A DNA stretch of 64,000 nucleotides from Symbiodinium natans. Taxonomy: Eukaryota; Sar; Dinophyceae; Suessiales; Symbiodiniaceae. The notes under the pieces are model-generated. The model ran no database searches, was not told the DNA's origin, and was given only the letters and a program-made list of their open reading frames with translations. The DNA lies in NCBI GenBank assembly GCA_905221605.1, contig CAJNDS010000050.1:75001-139000 (forward strand), given 5' to 3'. The translations under genes and the position numbers were made by a program. Below, piece after piece: positions 35,165-47,800 of this stretch. Position 1 is the stretch's first letter. Every line of letters begins with the position of its first letter.

Positions 35165-36965
35165 CTGGCGGGCCGATTTCGTGCCGCTTTCCCATCTTTG
35201 GAAGGGAGCTTAGGTGGTGCTCGAAGCACAATTCCTCTCCTTCGTGCCCCCGCACAAGACAACACGTAAGCCCCACTGCAAGACTTCTTCCCTAAAGCCC
35301 ACTGCACCCTTAAGTGCCCACACTAAACCCTAAATCCTAAACCCTAAACCCTAAACTCTAAACCCGAAAGCCCAGGCGCCTCTGCTTCGGAAGCATCCAC
35401 GCTCTGGTGGCCTAAGCCAAAGCCGGGATGCTTCTCGTCATGTTTATGGCATCCAGAGCATGGCCAGCTTTGACCAGGGTACTCAAAATCACCTCCTTAA
35501 GCCGCTATTTGCCTGCCGAGTGATGCCCGGGGCCTTCCCAAAACCCAGAGCCCCAAAATCCAACCCTGCAAAATCAGCTGCCCCCAGAGTCATAAAATCG
35601 CGTCCCAACGCCCCTCTACTGTTTGCTCAAGAAACCCAAAAGAATCAAAAATAATAATCCCTATATGACCCTGAATAAGGAAGAACATTTTTATATTTTT
35701 CTGGGTTCTGAAGCGATTAGTAGCCCTACTCCGCGGGCCTTCCGCCAGGCCCGCGCCCTGGGCCGAAGGCTGGCCAGGGCCCAGGGCCTGGCGCGCAATG
35801 GCGCTTTTCGAACGAGTGGGATTTGAGGGTTTTCATGGTTTCAGAATGCAGGTTGTAAGAGTTGGGGTTTAAGGCTTGAGTTCGCAGGGTTTGTTTGGGA
35901 TCGACTGGGGGTGTTGGGCTTTTGAGCATGAATCGTCTGCAACTGCAGAGCTTTGTTGTAGTTCCTGTCTGTCTTTGAAAGTATCGTGCTGCGGCGCCTT
36001 GGCGTGTGATACTCGCTGAAACTCGGCATCGAAGACCTCTCTCTGAGCCTGGCGACAAGATCGTTACATTCACAACGTATGCCGGCAAATCGCAAGATGT
36101 GTGTGCGTGATATTAGAGGGTTTCTCGCTGCTGCGCAGGGCCTGTCGGAGGTTCGCGAGATACCTGTGGCACGGGTGCACCCACTCACACGAGAGCATAG
36201 AAGGGCCTTCCTGAACCAAGCGCTGCACATCTCTATGCGGCTGAGACCAACGTGGATGTAGCCTTAGCCAACGCTCAGCTCCTACTCGTGCATACTCAGG
36301 TCCCGTAATTCCTGCCCGCCACAGGTCTCCAAGGGCCTCGCAGGCCGCCATCCTCAAGGCATCAGAAACTTTGGTGAACAGAAAAGGACGCTTGAGTGTG
36401 AGCGTAGGTCGCTGCGGAGCTGGGATACGCAGTGATGAAGGCTGACATACGGCTGACATACGGGAACCTCCCTAGTTCGCCAAACCATGATGTGCAGCTG
36501 GGATTCAATTTCACCGCGCTCTCCCGAACTTCAGCCGCCGGATTGCTGAACCACTCCTCGACAACAGCCCCAGGCAGGGCTCAGGCAGGGTACATAAACT
36601 CTGTGAGCTCCGAGCAGCACGAAAGGCAGTAGGCTATAAACCCAGACCATTTTTGCGCGAAACCAGCTAATCATCTACTCTACTTGGAGGCTCATGGGTA
36701 CTTATCTGGGGTTCAAGTGAGATAACTATACATACATTGGTTAGCAACCTGCTTTTAGATGCTCATAACATTTTAGAACCCTACATATAAATACCCATCA
36801 GCCTTCAAGTACGCCTGAACCCCAATTCACCCTCCAGACCCCCGGGTGCGCCGCCATGGCCAGCTGCGCTGCCGGCTCCAGGGCAATGCCGTCGTGGCTC
36901 TTTGGCTGCACACCGAACTGGCGTAGCTTCAGGGTTTGGGCACGTTCGACGGTTGAGGCCTTGTC

Positions 36966-37007
<42 letters not shown>

Positions 37008-40000
37008 GGGCGTCCGCCTATTGCGGTTCCCCTTATTTTTAAAGGTTTACATAAATGTATATATTTTAAACCCTAAACCATCGTTATAACCACAGCAACA
37101 AGTCGATGATGATGTAGGTACCCCAAACCTGTAAGGTTAAGTTTGACAGGTTTAGGGCTTAAGATTGAGGCATTTAAACATAAGCCCGCAATGAACGCTA
37201 AACCCTAACCGTTCAACCCGATAGAGTTAAGGCTAAGCGGTTAGGGTTTAAGATTTAGGTTTTCTTTAAACTTTAAGCCTAAACCCATAGAGATTTAACC
37301 TTAAGGGTTGAAAGTTCGGGCAGTTAAACCTTAACCCTGAACCGTTTAGGGTCAGAACCCTAAAACCCGATAGGGCTCTACAAGGAACAAAGGTTTTGAC
37401 CCTAAAGGGTGCTGAAGGTATACATGCCCAGACCTTAGGTTTTCTTGAACCATTCAACCCTACAGGGTATAAAGGCTTAGGGTTTAAGGTTTAGGCATTA
37501 CCTGTACGATAAAACCTTAAAGCCCTATAGGGCTTGGAGCTTAAATCCCTAAACCTGAAATCCCATAGGGCAATGCCTACGTTTGTAGGGCTTTCTTCCC
37601 AATGACGCGAGAATACTGTGAGCAAATGTCCTTTTCACTACTTCCTGGGATTCAAAATATAAACAAACCATATGGTTACATGATAGAATTCAGGTTTTGC
37701 TTATCGGGGGATGGTTGCTTGAGCTATCTTAGGTAAAGTAAAGTTTTTGGGATAGAGGTTTTGTTTTGCTTACTGGGGCGTGATGGGGTTACCTCATTTT
37801 CTTATAGGATATTTACATGTATATAAATCAAACCCTGAAGCATAGCTATAACCGCAGCAAAAAGTTATAACCTTGTCATATAGAGATTTCCGCAGAGCTT
37901 GTCAAATCCGATGATGATGTAGGCACCCCAACCCTAGAGGGTTAAGGTTGACAGGTTTAGGGTTAAAGATTGAAGCATTGAAACCTAAGCCGGCAATTCA
38001 ACCTAAACCCGAACCTTTAAACCCTATAGAGTTAAGGTGTAAGGGGTTGGGGTTTAGGACTTAGGCATTTAAAACGAAAACTCAAAGAGTTTTAATCTTC
38101 AGGGTTTAAAGTTCGGGCATTCAGAACTTAACCCTGATTCGTTTAGGGTCAGAACCGTAAAACCCTACAGGGCTCCCAAAGGTTCAAAGGTTTTAACCCT
38201 AAAGGGTGCTGAAGGTATACATGCCCAGACCTTAGGTTGTCGAACCATTGAACCCTATAGGGTTTAAAGGTTTAGGTTTAAGGTTTGGGCATTAATTACC
38301 TATACAATAGAACCATAACACCCCAGAGCACTTAGAGCTTCAATCCCCAAACCTTAAACCCCACAGGGCTATGCCTACGTTTGTACGGCTCTTTCGCCCC
38401 GGTGACGCCTAAGCCGGCAATTCAACCTAAACCCGAACCTTTAAACCCTATAGAGTTAAGGTGTAAGGGGTTGGGGTTTAGGACTTAGGCATTTAAAACG
38501 AAAACTCAAAGAGTTTTAATCTTCAGGGTTTAAAGTTCGGGCATTCAGAACTTAACCCTGATTCGTTTAGGGTCAGAACCGTAAAACCCTACAGGGCTCC
38601 CAAAGGTTCAAAGGTTTTAACCCTAAAGGGTGCTGAAGGTATACATGCCCAGACCTTAGGTTGTCGAACCATTGAACCCTATAGGGTTTAAAGGTTTAGG
38701 TTTAAGGTTTGGGCATTAATTACCTATACAATAGAACCATAACACCCCAGAGCACTTAGAGCTTAAGTCCCCAAACCTTAAACCCCATGGGGTTGTGCCT
38801 ACGTTTGTAGGGCTCTTTCGCCCTGGTGACGCGAGAATACTGTGAGCGAATGTCCTGAAAACTACTTCATGGGATTCAACATATAAACAAAGAGGATAAT
38901 TCAAGTTTTGCTTATCGGGGGACGGTTGCTTGAGCGATCTTAGGTAAGGTAAAGCTTTTAGGATAGAGGTTTTGTTTTGCTTGTTGGGGGCGTGATGGGG
39001 TTGCCCTCATTTTTTCTTATAGGTGAATTTACATGTATATCAATCAAACCCTGAACCATAGTTATAACCGCAGCAAAAAGTTATAACCTTGTCATGTACA
39101 TATATCCGCAGAGCTCGTCACTTTCACTACTTGCTGGGATTCAACATATACACAAACTATATCGTTAAATCATGGAATTCAGGTGTTGCGTATCGGGGAA
39201 TGGTTGCTTGAGATATTTTAGCTAAGGTAAAGTATTTGGGATATTTCGCTTGTTGGGGCGTGATGGGGTTCCCCTTATTCTAATGGGTTTACATAAGTGT
39301 ATAAAAATCAAACCCTAACCCATAGTTATAACCACAGCAATAAGTTATAACCTTGTCATATAGAAATTTCCGCAGAGCTTGTCAAATCCGATGATGATGT
39401 AGGCACCCCAACCCTAGAGGGTTAAGGTTGACAGGTTTAGGGTTAAAGATTGAAGCATTGAAACCTAAGCCAGCAATTCAACCTAAACCCTAACCTTAAA
39501 ACCCTATAGAGTCAGGGTTTAAGAGTTAGGGTTTAAGGCGCAATCCCATATAGTATGCGTATACTTATGAGCAGAAAAGATACGGGAGACACTGCTTGCG
39601 ATTCAGAATATTCGGAGCAGAAAGGATACAGGGGACACTGCTTGCGAATCAGAACTTTAGGAGCAGAAAAGATGCGGTAGAGGTACCTCGGCAGGAGAAC
39701 CATTAAACCATTAAACCATTTAACCAATAAACCATTAAACCATTAAACCAATGGTTTCCCCCTTATGAGAATCCCCTAAACCATTAAACCATTAAACCAT
39801 TAAACCAATGGTTTCCCCCTTATGAAAATCCCTTAAACCATTAAACCATTAAACCATTAAACCATTCAACCATTAAGGCATTAAACCATTAAACCATGAA
39901 ATTAAACCATTAAACCATTAAACCACTGGTTGCCCGCCATGAAAATGGTTTAATGGTTTAGGGGATTCTCATATGGGGGAAACCATTGGTTTAATGGTTT

Positions 40001-40883
40001 AATGGTTTAATGGTTTAATGGTTTAATGGTTTAATGGTTTAATGGCTTAGGGGATTTTCATAAGGGGGTAACCATTGGTTTAATGGTTTAATGGTTTAAT
40101 AGTTTAATGGTTTAGGGGATTTTCAGAAGCGGGAAACCATTGGTTTAATGGTTTAATGGTATGGTTTAATGGTTTAATGGTTTAATGGTTTGGGGGGGAG
40201 ACCATTGGTTTAATGGTTTAATGGTTTAATTAATGGTTAAAGGGGATTCTCATATGGGGGAAACCATTGGTTTAATGGTTTAATGGTTTAATGGTTTAAT
40301 GGCTTAATGGTTTAATGGTTTAATGGTTTAATGGTTTAATGGTTTAATGGTTTGAGGGATTTTTGGTTAGATGGTTTAAGGGAATGTGCAAAAACACAGG
40401 GGAACCGCTATAGGCGGTGACCCATATATATATATATATATATATATTCTATGCACACATACGATATACAGACATACATACATCATACATATATACATAT
40501 ATACATATATACATATATACATATATACATATATACATATATACATATATACATATATACATATGTACATATGTATATATATATATATCATGTATATATA
40601 TATATATACATATATGATATGATAAATATAAATATAAATATATATATATATATATGTATATCATATATGTAGATATATATACATATATGATATATAATAT
40701 ATATATGATGAATTATGATATAAAATATTAATATACATATATATAATATATCATATATGTATATCTACATATATCTATATATATATATATAATATACGTA
40801 TATGATATATATATGCATATATATATATACATATGTATATATGTATGATGTATGTATGTCTGTATATCGTATGTGTGCATAGA

Positions 40884-40920
<37 letters not shown>

Positions 40921-43900
40921 GATAGACAGATAGATACATATGTATGTAGATCTGTATGTATATATATATATATGCACATTTTGATTTCGTTGCCTCAGAG
41001 ACCAGCGCAGCCAGGAGCTGCAGACGCGAGGAGAACACCCGCGGCGGCACGGTCCTGGCCCGTCTGGCTATACGGGTTCTTCGGTGCAGTTTGGGTGCTT
41101 TAGGGTTTTTAGGGTTTAGGGTTTAGGGTTTGGGGTTTAGGGTTTAGGGTTTAGGGTTTGGGGTTTGGGGTTGACAGAGAAAGCATTGGCTTGAACCGAC
41201 CGCACATATCTCAGACCTCAAGTGGGCGATGCCATGACACACGTGCCGGCGGCGCTTCTTCTTCGGGGCACGCAGGAGGTGCTGAGCTGAAAAAGCCGCA
41301 CCGACCTTGAAAGATGCCAGGAGGAACACGTTTCCGCCCTTGATTCCAGTCCCTGAGCATGACCACCCCATGGCCTACCGTTTTAGGGTTTAGGGTTTAG
41401 GGTTTCAGGGTTTAGGGTTTAGGGTTTGGGGTTTTGGTTCGGTCAACAGACTCATAAACTTTAGAACAGTGGAGCAGCCAACAAGTGACAGCTGGCCCCT
41501 GAAACCCTGACGTCCGATGATAATCCCAAACCCCAAGAGAATATACTAATTGCTGAGACCTGGTGTACCCTGAGTACGCCAGGATCCGGACACTTCGAGC
41601 AATGTCCCAATGAGCATCCCGGGCTGTCTTCTCGACGCGTGCCTCAGCGAAGCTGAAATAACGATGCGAAACGAAGTGCCGGAGCTCCAAATCCGAACAC
41701 CTTCTCCTGCTGTCGGCATAGCAGCTGCACAAGCTCGGCTCGGGGTGCGACATTGCCATCCCCAAGCCGCTCTGCCAGGGGAACCAAGAGAGGCTCCAAG
41801 GAAGCCTGGCAGCACAAGCACGAGCACGGCCACCTGTTCCCCTGCGATTCGTGGCCTGACGCGCTCGGCCGAAGGAGGCGCCACTGATGAGGTCGTTGCA
41901 CACCGCCTCTTCCCAGAACATGCTCGGGCCCCTAGAGGAGGAAGTGCCTCTAGGGTTGAAGGCTGGTGCTGGATTGTTCGCCCGGTTTCCATGGGGGTCG
42001 ACCCTAAACCGTAAGCCGGGAAAACAAAACACCAAGAACCTGCCAGCGGAAAGCCTCAACTTCTGCCAACAAGGCTCTGAAGCATGAGAAACCATAGGAC
42101 GCTACACAGGTGCACAAAGGCCTGTACCCCCAAGCTCGACTTAGCTGTACCGGCCTTGAGCAGCAGCGAGCTAGAGTGAAAGACCTTCAAGCTTTTCATG
42201 TTTTTTGGGGGTGGTGGGCTTGGGGAGCAGGATATGATCTAGGAGCTTGGTTAGGAGCTTTGCGGATTTGGAGCCTAATGTCTTGGCGCTGGATTTGGAG
42301 CTCACTGGACGGTGGTCTCGATGCGTCTCTCGGCACTTTGGTGAAGCGGCCTGCACGTTCTTGTCTGGAATCGTCCGGACGAGGATGGCAACGTAAGCAC
42401 TCCTCAGCAAATTCACGGGTTCCGGCCAGAACGCAACAGGTTGTGGAGCAGAACAGTTCAGTCCAAAAAACCCGCCACTCTCTAAGTAGAGACTCTAGAG
42501 CTGTCACACACAATACTCCCCTTAGAACCTTAATAGAAATAATATGTTTAATATCCTCTTGGGGTTTATATGAACAAAAACACAAAATAATTCCCAAGGG
42601 GGATATATAGACACAGAGCTGAGGCTTGAGCAGTAAGCGATCCGCATCCTGCGTGGGCGCAAGGAACGCTGGGAACAGCACCAGATGCCACACCACGATT
42701 TCTCTGCATCCCTCGTACGCCTGACACGCTGAACCCCTCAAACCCTCTAAAAAGTTACCCTAAACCCTAAACCCTAACCCCTAAACCCTAAACCCTAAAC
42801 TGATTTCGGAGCCTGCACGTTCAAGTTCTCAGGGTGGGCGATCTGCAGCGCCAGTTTTTGCAGCGCGGCATCTCTCAAACCTGTGAGGGTCTTGCAGCCG
42901 GTGATGCTTAGATGGGCAGAGACGGGTAGAGACGGGCACAACATGTGCTTTTGAAATCTGGGTGGCCGGACTCCACGACTTTGAGTAAACGCATTGAATG
43001 ATGTACCTGGCCCAAAGTTACCCTGCGCAGGTAATTCACAGGGGCCTTCGGGCCAGGAGTCCCTTTAAGGACACTTCAGGCACGCATAGCTCGGTTTATT
43101 CAAGCTCGCCAGCGCACGACCCGAAGACCGAACATAGTGGCTCTGCTTCGGCCCTGGCCACGTGGGGACCGATACCAACAGGTCGTGGTTAGCGGGCGCC
43201 TTGTGTGTCTGTACGTTTCTGGGGGAATCTGGTGGTAGCATATGAAGTACTCTGCTCTAAGCGGCATGCTCTTGGCCACACTATGTAGTGAAGTGTCTCC
43301 GGTTGTCACCGGAAACCTGGATACCAAGCTACATAAGAGAAAATGCGTTTAATAGAATATACTCACGAAAATGTATTTATTATCGAGGAACAATGATATT
43401 GATAATGAGAATAACGTATGACGAGACCAACAAAGAATATATAACGAAACTAACAGCCCCATTAACAAGAATGCGTATAAGACCAATGATAAGAACCACC
43501 ATGCTAGTACCAGTGAAGAAAATGCTAAGGAAAGATAATCATGATACTAACATAAATTGCAATACAAATTTATTTAACAAAAACACGTTCTGAAAGCACG
43601 GGCCGAAGCTGCTGGAGATGCGTCGGTATCGGATCCGGCTGCCCTAGGTCCTGCCAAAGGGGAGCAGATTCCAGAACTTGGGGTTTAGGGTTTAGGGTTT
43701 AGGGTTTCGGGTTTAGGGTTTAGGGTTTAGGGTTTAGGGTTTAGGGTTTAGGGTTTAGGGTTCAGGGTTCAGGGTTTAGGGTTTAGGGTTTAGGGTTTAG
43801 GGTTTAGGGTTTCAGGTTCGGGTTTAGGGTTTAGGCTTAGGGTGTAGGATTTAGAGTTTAGGGGCACATGCTGAGTGTAAAGGAGTCCGGCCTCCAAGTT

Positions 43901-44393
43901 CGGAACCCCTCCCAGAGGATGCTTTGCATCCTGAACAGACCATTGTGATGCGGGCGGCGGGGCTCGAAATCCAAGGCCTTGTAAACCCTAAAACCAAACC
44001 CCAAAACCCCACAGTATCGCTCCCAATTTTAAGCTGTTTTCAATACTTCAAAGTGCAAATCCCCAGAGCAATGCTTGCCCCGCCAGGGCTGCCGCCGGAA
44101 TGGACTCTTCCGAGGCGTAGCCGCGCATCCTTTCGGGGGGCCGTGCCAACAAGCATGCGACCGCTGGACTTAAACCTGTGTGGGGGGTTTTCGAAAGATC
44201 CCGCAAGAGTCGGATTCCCTTACAAAAAATAGGGACCCCAATAAGGTACCCCCGAATTTCGTAAACCCCCGTGTGGGTGTGGCGGGTCTTAAAGCCGAAG
44301 CCACAAACCCAGGCCCCAAACTCCAAGCACCTAAACCCCGAGCACGTCTTAAACGTGCCTAAGCATCCGGAAGCCTTTAAACCAACCAAACCA

Positions 44394-44424
<31 letters not shown>

Positions 44425-44779
44425 CACTCTCGCAAGCCATCTAATGTAGTGTAGTCTCCTTGCAGTCTCTTCTTCTCATCAAACTACGGTTGGTGAAAAC
44501 CTTTGCTCTGGAAAAAATCCGTCAACATCTTCGGGAGCTTTGGATGCATTTCGAGGATTTGGAGTTTAGGGTTTGGGGTTTAAATGCATTTTATACAGCT
44601 GCCGTAACCTATCACCCACATTCTTAGGTAAGATCAGGCAGTTGCGTTGGACGTGGTTCCTGATCTCATGCCACGTCCCCAAGGCAAATATTCACAGCGG
44701 AAAATGCTGACAACATCTCACTTGACAGAATCTGAAGCACAGCTGTTACATTAGGCCCTTAGTTTCAGGGATGTTATCT

Positions 44780-44813
<34 letters not shown>

Positions 44814-47800
44814 CACACACATCCGGGGCTCCCAGCCCATTGGCAGCCGAGCGGAAGCCAGCAGCGCGGTCGCCCGCACCACGGTCGCCTCCACGAAGCT
44901 TAGCTGCAGCTTGTGCGAAAGGGTCTATTTGGAGGTTCATGGGTAGTTGTAAGTGGGTTATAAGTGGGATAATTGTCGTTGTAAGTGGTTATAACCATAT
45001 CTAGCATACTTATAAGCCTACTTATAACTACCCATGAACCTTCCAGAAGGCTTTGGGTGCAGGGTGACCTCACCCCATGGTCCGAAAACCCACTGGAGTT
45101 CAGCCCTTCTGGACGCGCCGATCCTCCACCTGAACTCTCAAAAAAACCTCAAACATCTGCAGCATTCTCTAGGTCGAAACCCCCTTCCTAATATCGGTCT
45201 AGGGTCCCCTAACCCTCACAGTCTTGCTGCGCACAGCCGCCTCACGCTGTGATACTGATGCGTAGACCCCATGCGTCACACACGTCAAAGTGCAAGAAGC
45301 CCACACCCGTCGATCGCCTGCCCTTGCACTGGAAGGGTACGGCTTTGCTGTGCTGCCCGCCGAAGGCGTCCTAAAGTCACTGCAGGTGATGTTTCGCAGC
45401 ACTGCGCGACTACGACGTATCGGAGTCGAAGCAGATAGGATGCCAGCCATCCCATCAGTTGCTACCGATGAAGTCTGTTGTGTGCATGCTAGCAGTATGG
45501 CGAGAGGCCTCACAGCAGCGACCCGAAACAGCTCGAAGCAACAACGCGATGGCTGCACAGGAGGCATCGTGCAGGATGCTAGTTTTGGTACCGTGGCACT
45601 GAAGGCCCCGAAGCCTACACCAAGAACCCGACACTGGCATCTCATCTGGAAAGGAAGCTGTTGCTGCCTCATCCTGCCAGGCATGAGCAGCACATCTTCG
45701 TACAGGGTCATCGAGACACCCGGCGCCCCAGGCGCCTCTGTCACAGATCGGTAGCTCCGTCTGCCTTGCCTGGCCACGCCGGCGCAATCAAAACAAAGCC
45801 GGAGCAGATGATTCGGGCTATGGTCCCACAACCACTGCAAAAACACACTCTAACACGCGCAGAGGCTTCGAGGGCGCCGCTGCAGACATCGGCGGTGCCT
45901 GGAAGGTCTTCCACCCAGCATTGCGCGCTCTTCAAAGGGTCAGGAGGTGCCGGGCACAGGGTTCGTGTAGTAGTTGCAGCTGTAGTGTGCAGTAGTCGTT
46001 GTCGTAGTCGAAGTGGCAGAAGTAGAAGTAGAAGTTGCGATAAGTTCCCTTCTGCTTGTTCTTATGGTTCTTGCTGTTCGCAGTACTACTCTTCTCATTC
46101 TAACCCTGAATGCCTACGCCATATGTTGCACATGTCATGTTACCACGCCACCTCGAAATTCTCGAGGCTGACCCGCACAGGCGCCGGTGGGGTTGCCTGT
46201 GCTGCCGCTGCGGTCCTCCAGGCGTGGCTTGAAAACGAGACCCTCGACCCTCAACCCTAAACCCTTCGACCGTGCTTTGAGGATTTGGGCGGGGGGCTTA
46301 GGGCTTCAAGGGTTTAGAGCTCGGGGTGACAGTTACGGGCTTCCTCTTTCTCATTCTCTGCTCTCCCACTCTCACTTGGGTGCCTATAGCAGGACTCCCC
46401 CCCCCCCTTTTCCGGAAGGGGCTCGAAGTTCAGGCTTGGGGGCCTTTAGGGTTTAGGGTGTAGGGAAACCCCGGAAACCCCGAAACCCTAGGAGGAGAAT
46501 CCACAAGCGGCACCTCGCTGTGGCGGCCTGGCAAGGCCTTTGATGGAATGACTTGAGCGCGCAATAGGGGCCCTGTTATTCTTTCAAGCACTTGGTGTTG
46601 AGAGCTAGATTTGGAGCTCTGGGTAGGAGAGTCTGTCCGGAGATGTTGCGCAAAGACCAAGAAGCCTCTCTAGAAGCTGCTCCGAGCAATCTCCGATATT
46701 GTTGCAAAAAATATGCAGCTCACTGTGTTGACATGGGGTCAAGTTTGGTCTCACTCAGCAATAACACGCAGCTCTGCATCTCAGGAAGACACACACACAC
46801 ACAAAGCTCGAACTTCTAGCCCGGGCGCACAACAACTGCTTTGGCAACACACTTCCGCACTTCCCGGCGCTGCTAAAAACAGCAAGCGCACTTCACATCA
46901 GGCCTTTTCAGGGCTTGACAAGCTAGCGAGACGCAGGTAAAGTGCCATTGCAATCGGGCCACGCACATCCACATGTTTTGGGGACCCGAAAGCCTATTTC
47001 GAATTACCAAGCCCCGAAACCCGTACCTACAGATGGCAGAAATGTATATATCATATATCGTATGCTATGGAGACACCAACAAACGTGTGCACGTTTATTG
47101 TATGCTATCTACTTTGCACAAGTAGATGAACCAGCTTCACCGTGACAGCAACTGCAATACTTTGCACCCTATCCCCTAAACCCCCCAAACTCCCCCAAAC
47201 TCCCAAACCCTAAACCCGAAACCCTTAGACATACACGGATAAACCCTAAAACCTAAACCCCAAATCCGAAACCCTTAGCTGTACACGGAAAAACCCTAAA
47301 ACCTAAACCCGAAATCCAAACCCTAAACCCCCAAACAAAAAATCCAGGGCAGCGGCGCAGAACGCTGCTGGGGCTGCGGAGATCGCCGCTGCGCGGAAGC
47401 CTGTGCCAGATGGGCTGGAAGTTCTCCTTCTTTCAAGAGCATACGCCATTATGTTCCCTTTGAGCGACTATTTTTTTGATATCTCCATTGATGTACTGTA
47501 AAGAAAAGAGATGAAGAAATAAAGAAGCGAATAGCAACTTGTCGGCCCCTGCCGACTGCCCATTGGAGTTGTCGACACCCTTTCTTGAATTGGGAGAGGG
47601 GTCTGGTCATGGCAGCTGGATTAAGGTCTTTGATATTGATCACCACACAGACTCTACGGGAAACCTTCTTCGATGTTCGCCAACCCTCGCGGATTCTCGC
47701 GGAAGCCTTCGAAGCAAAACCCAGGCCCCCGCATGCTTTCACGCGGAAGCTATGCTGCCACCCCAGCAGTCGACAAGTGACGCCCGTGTTTGGCTTCCCC

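Noticed and set aside
40376-40979. Tyr-Ile-rich membrane-like peptides
   Set aside because: They are translations of TA and TATAC repeats.
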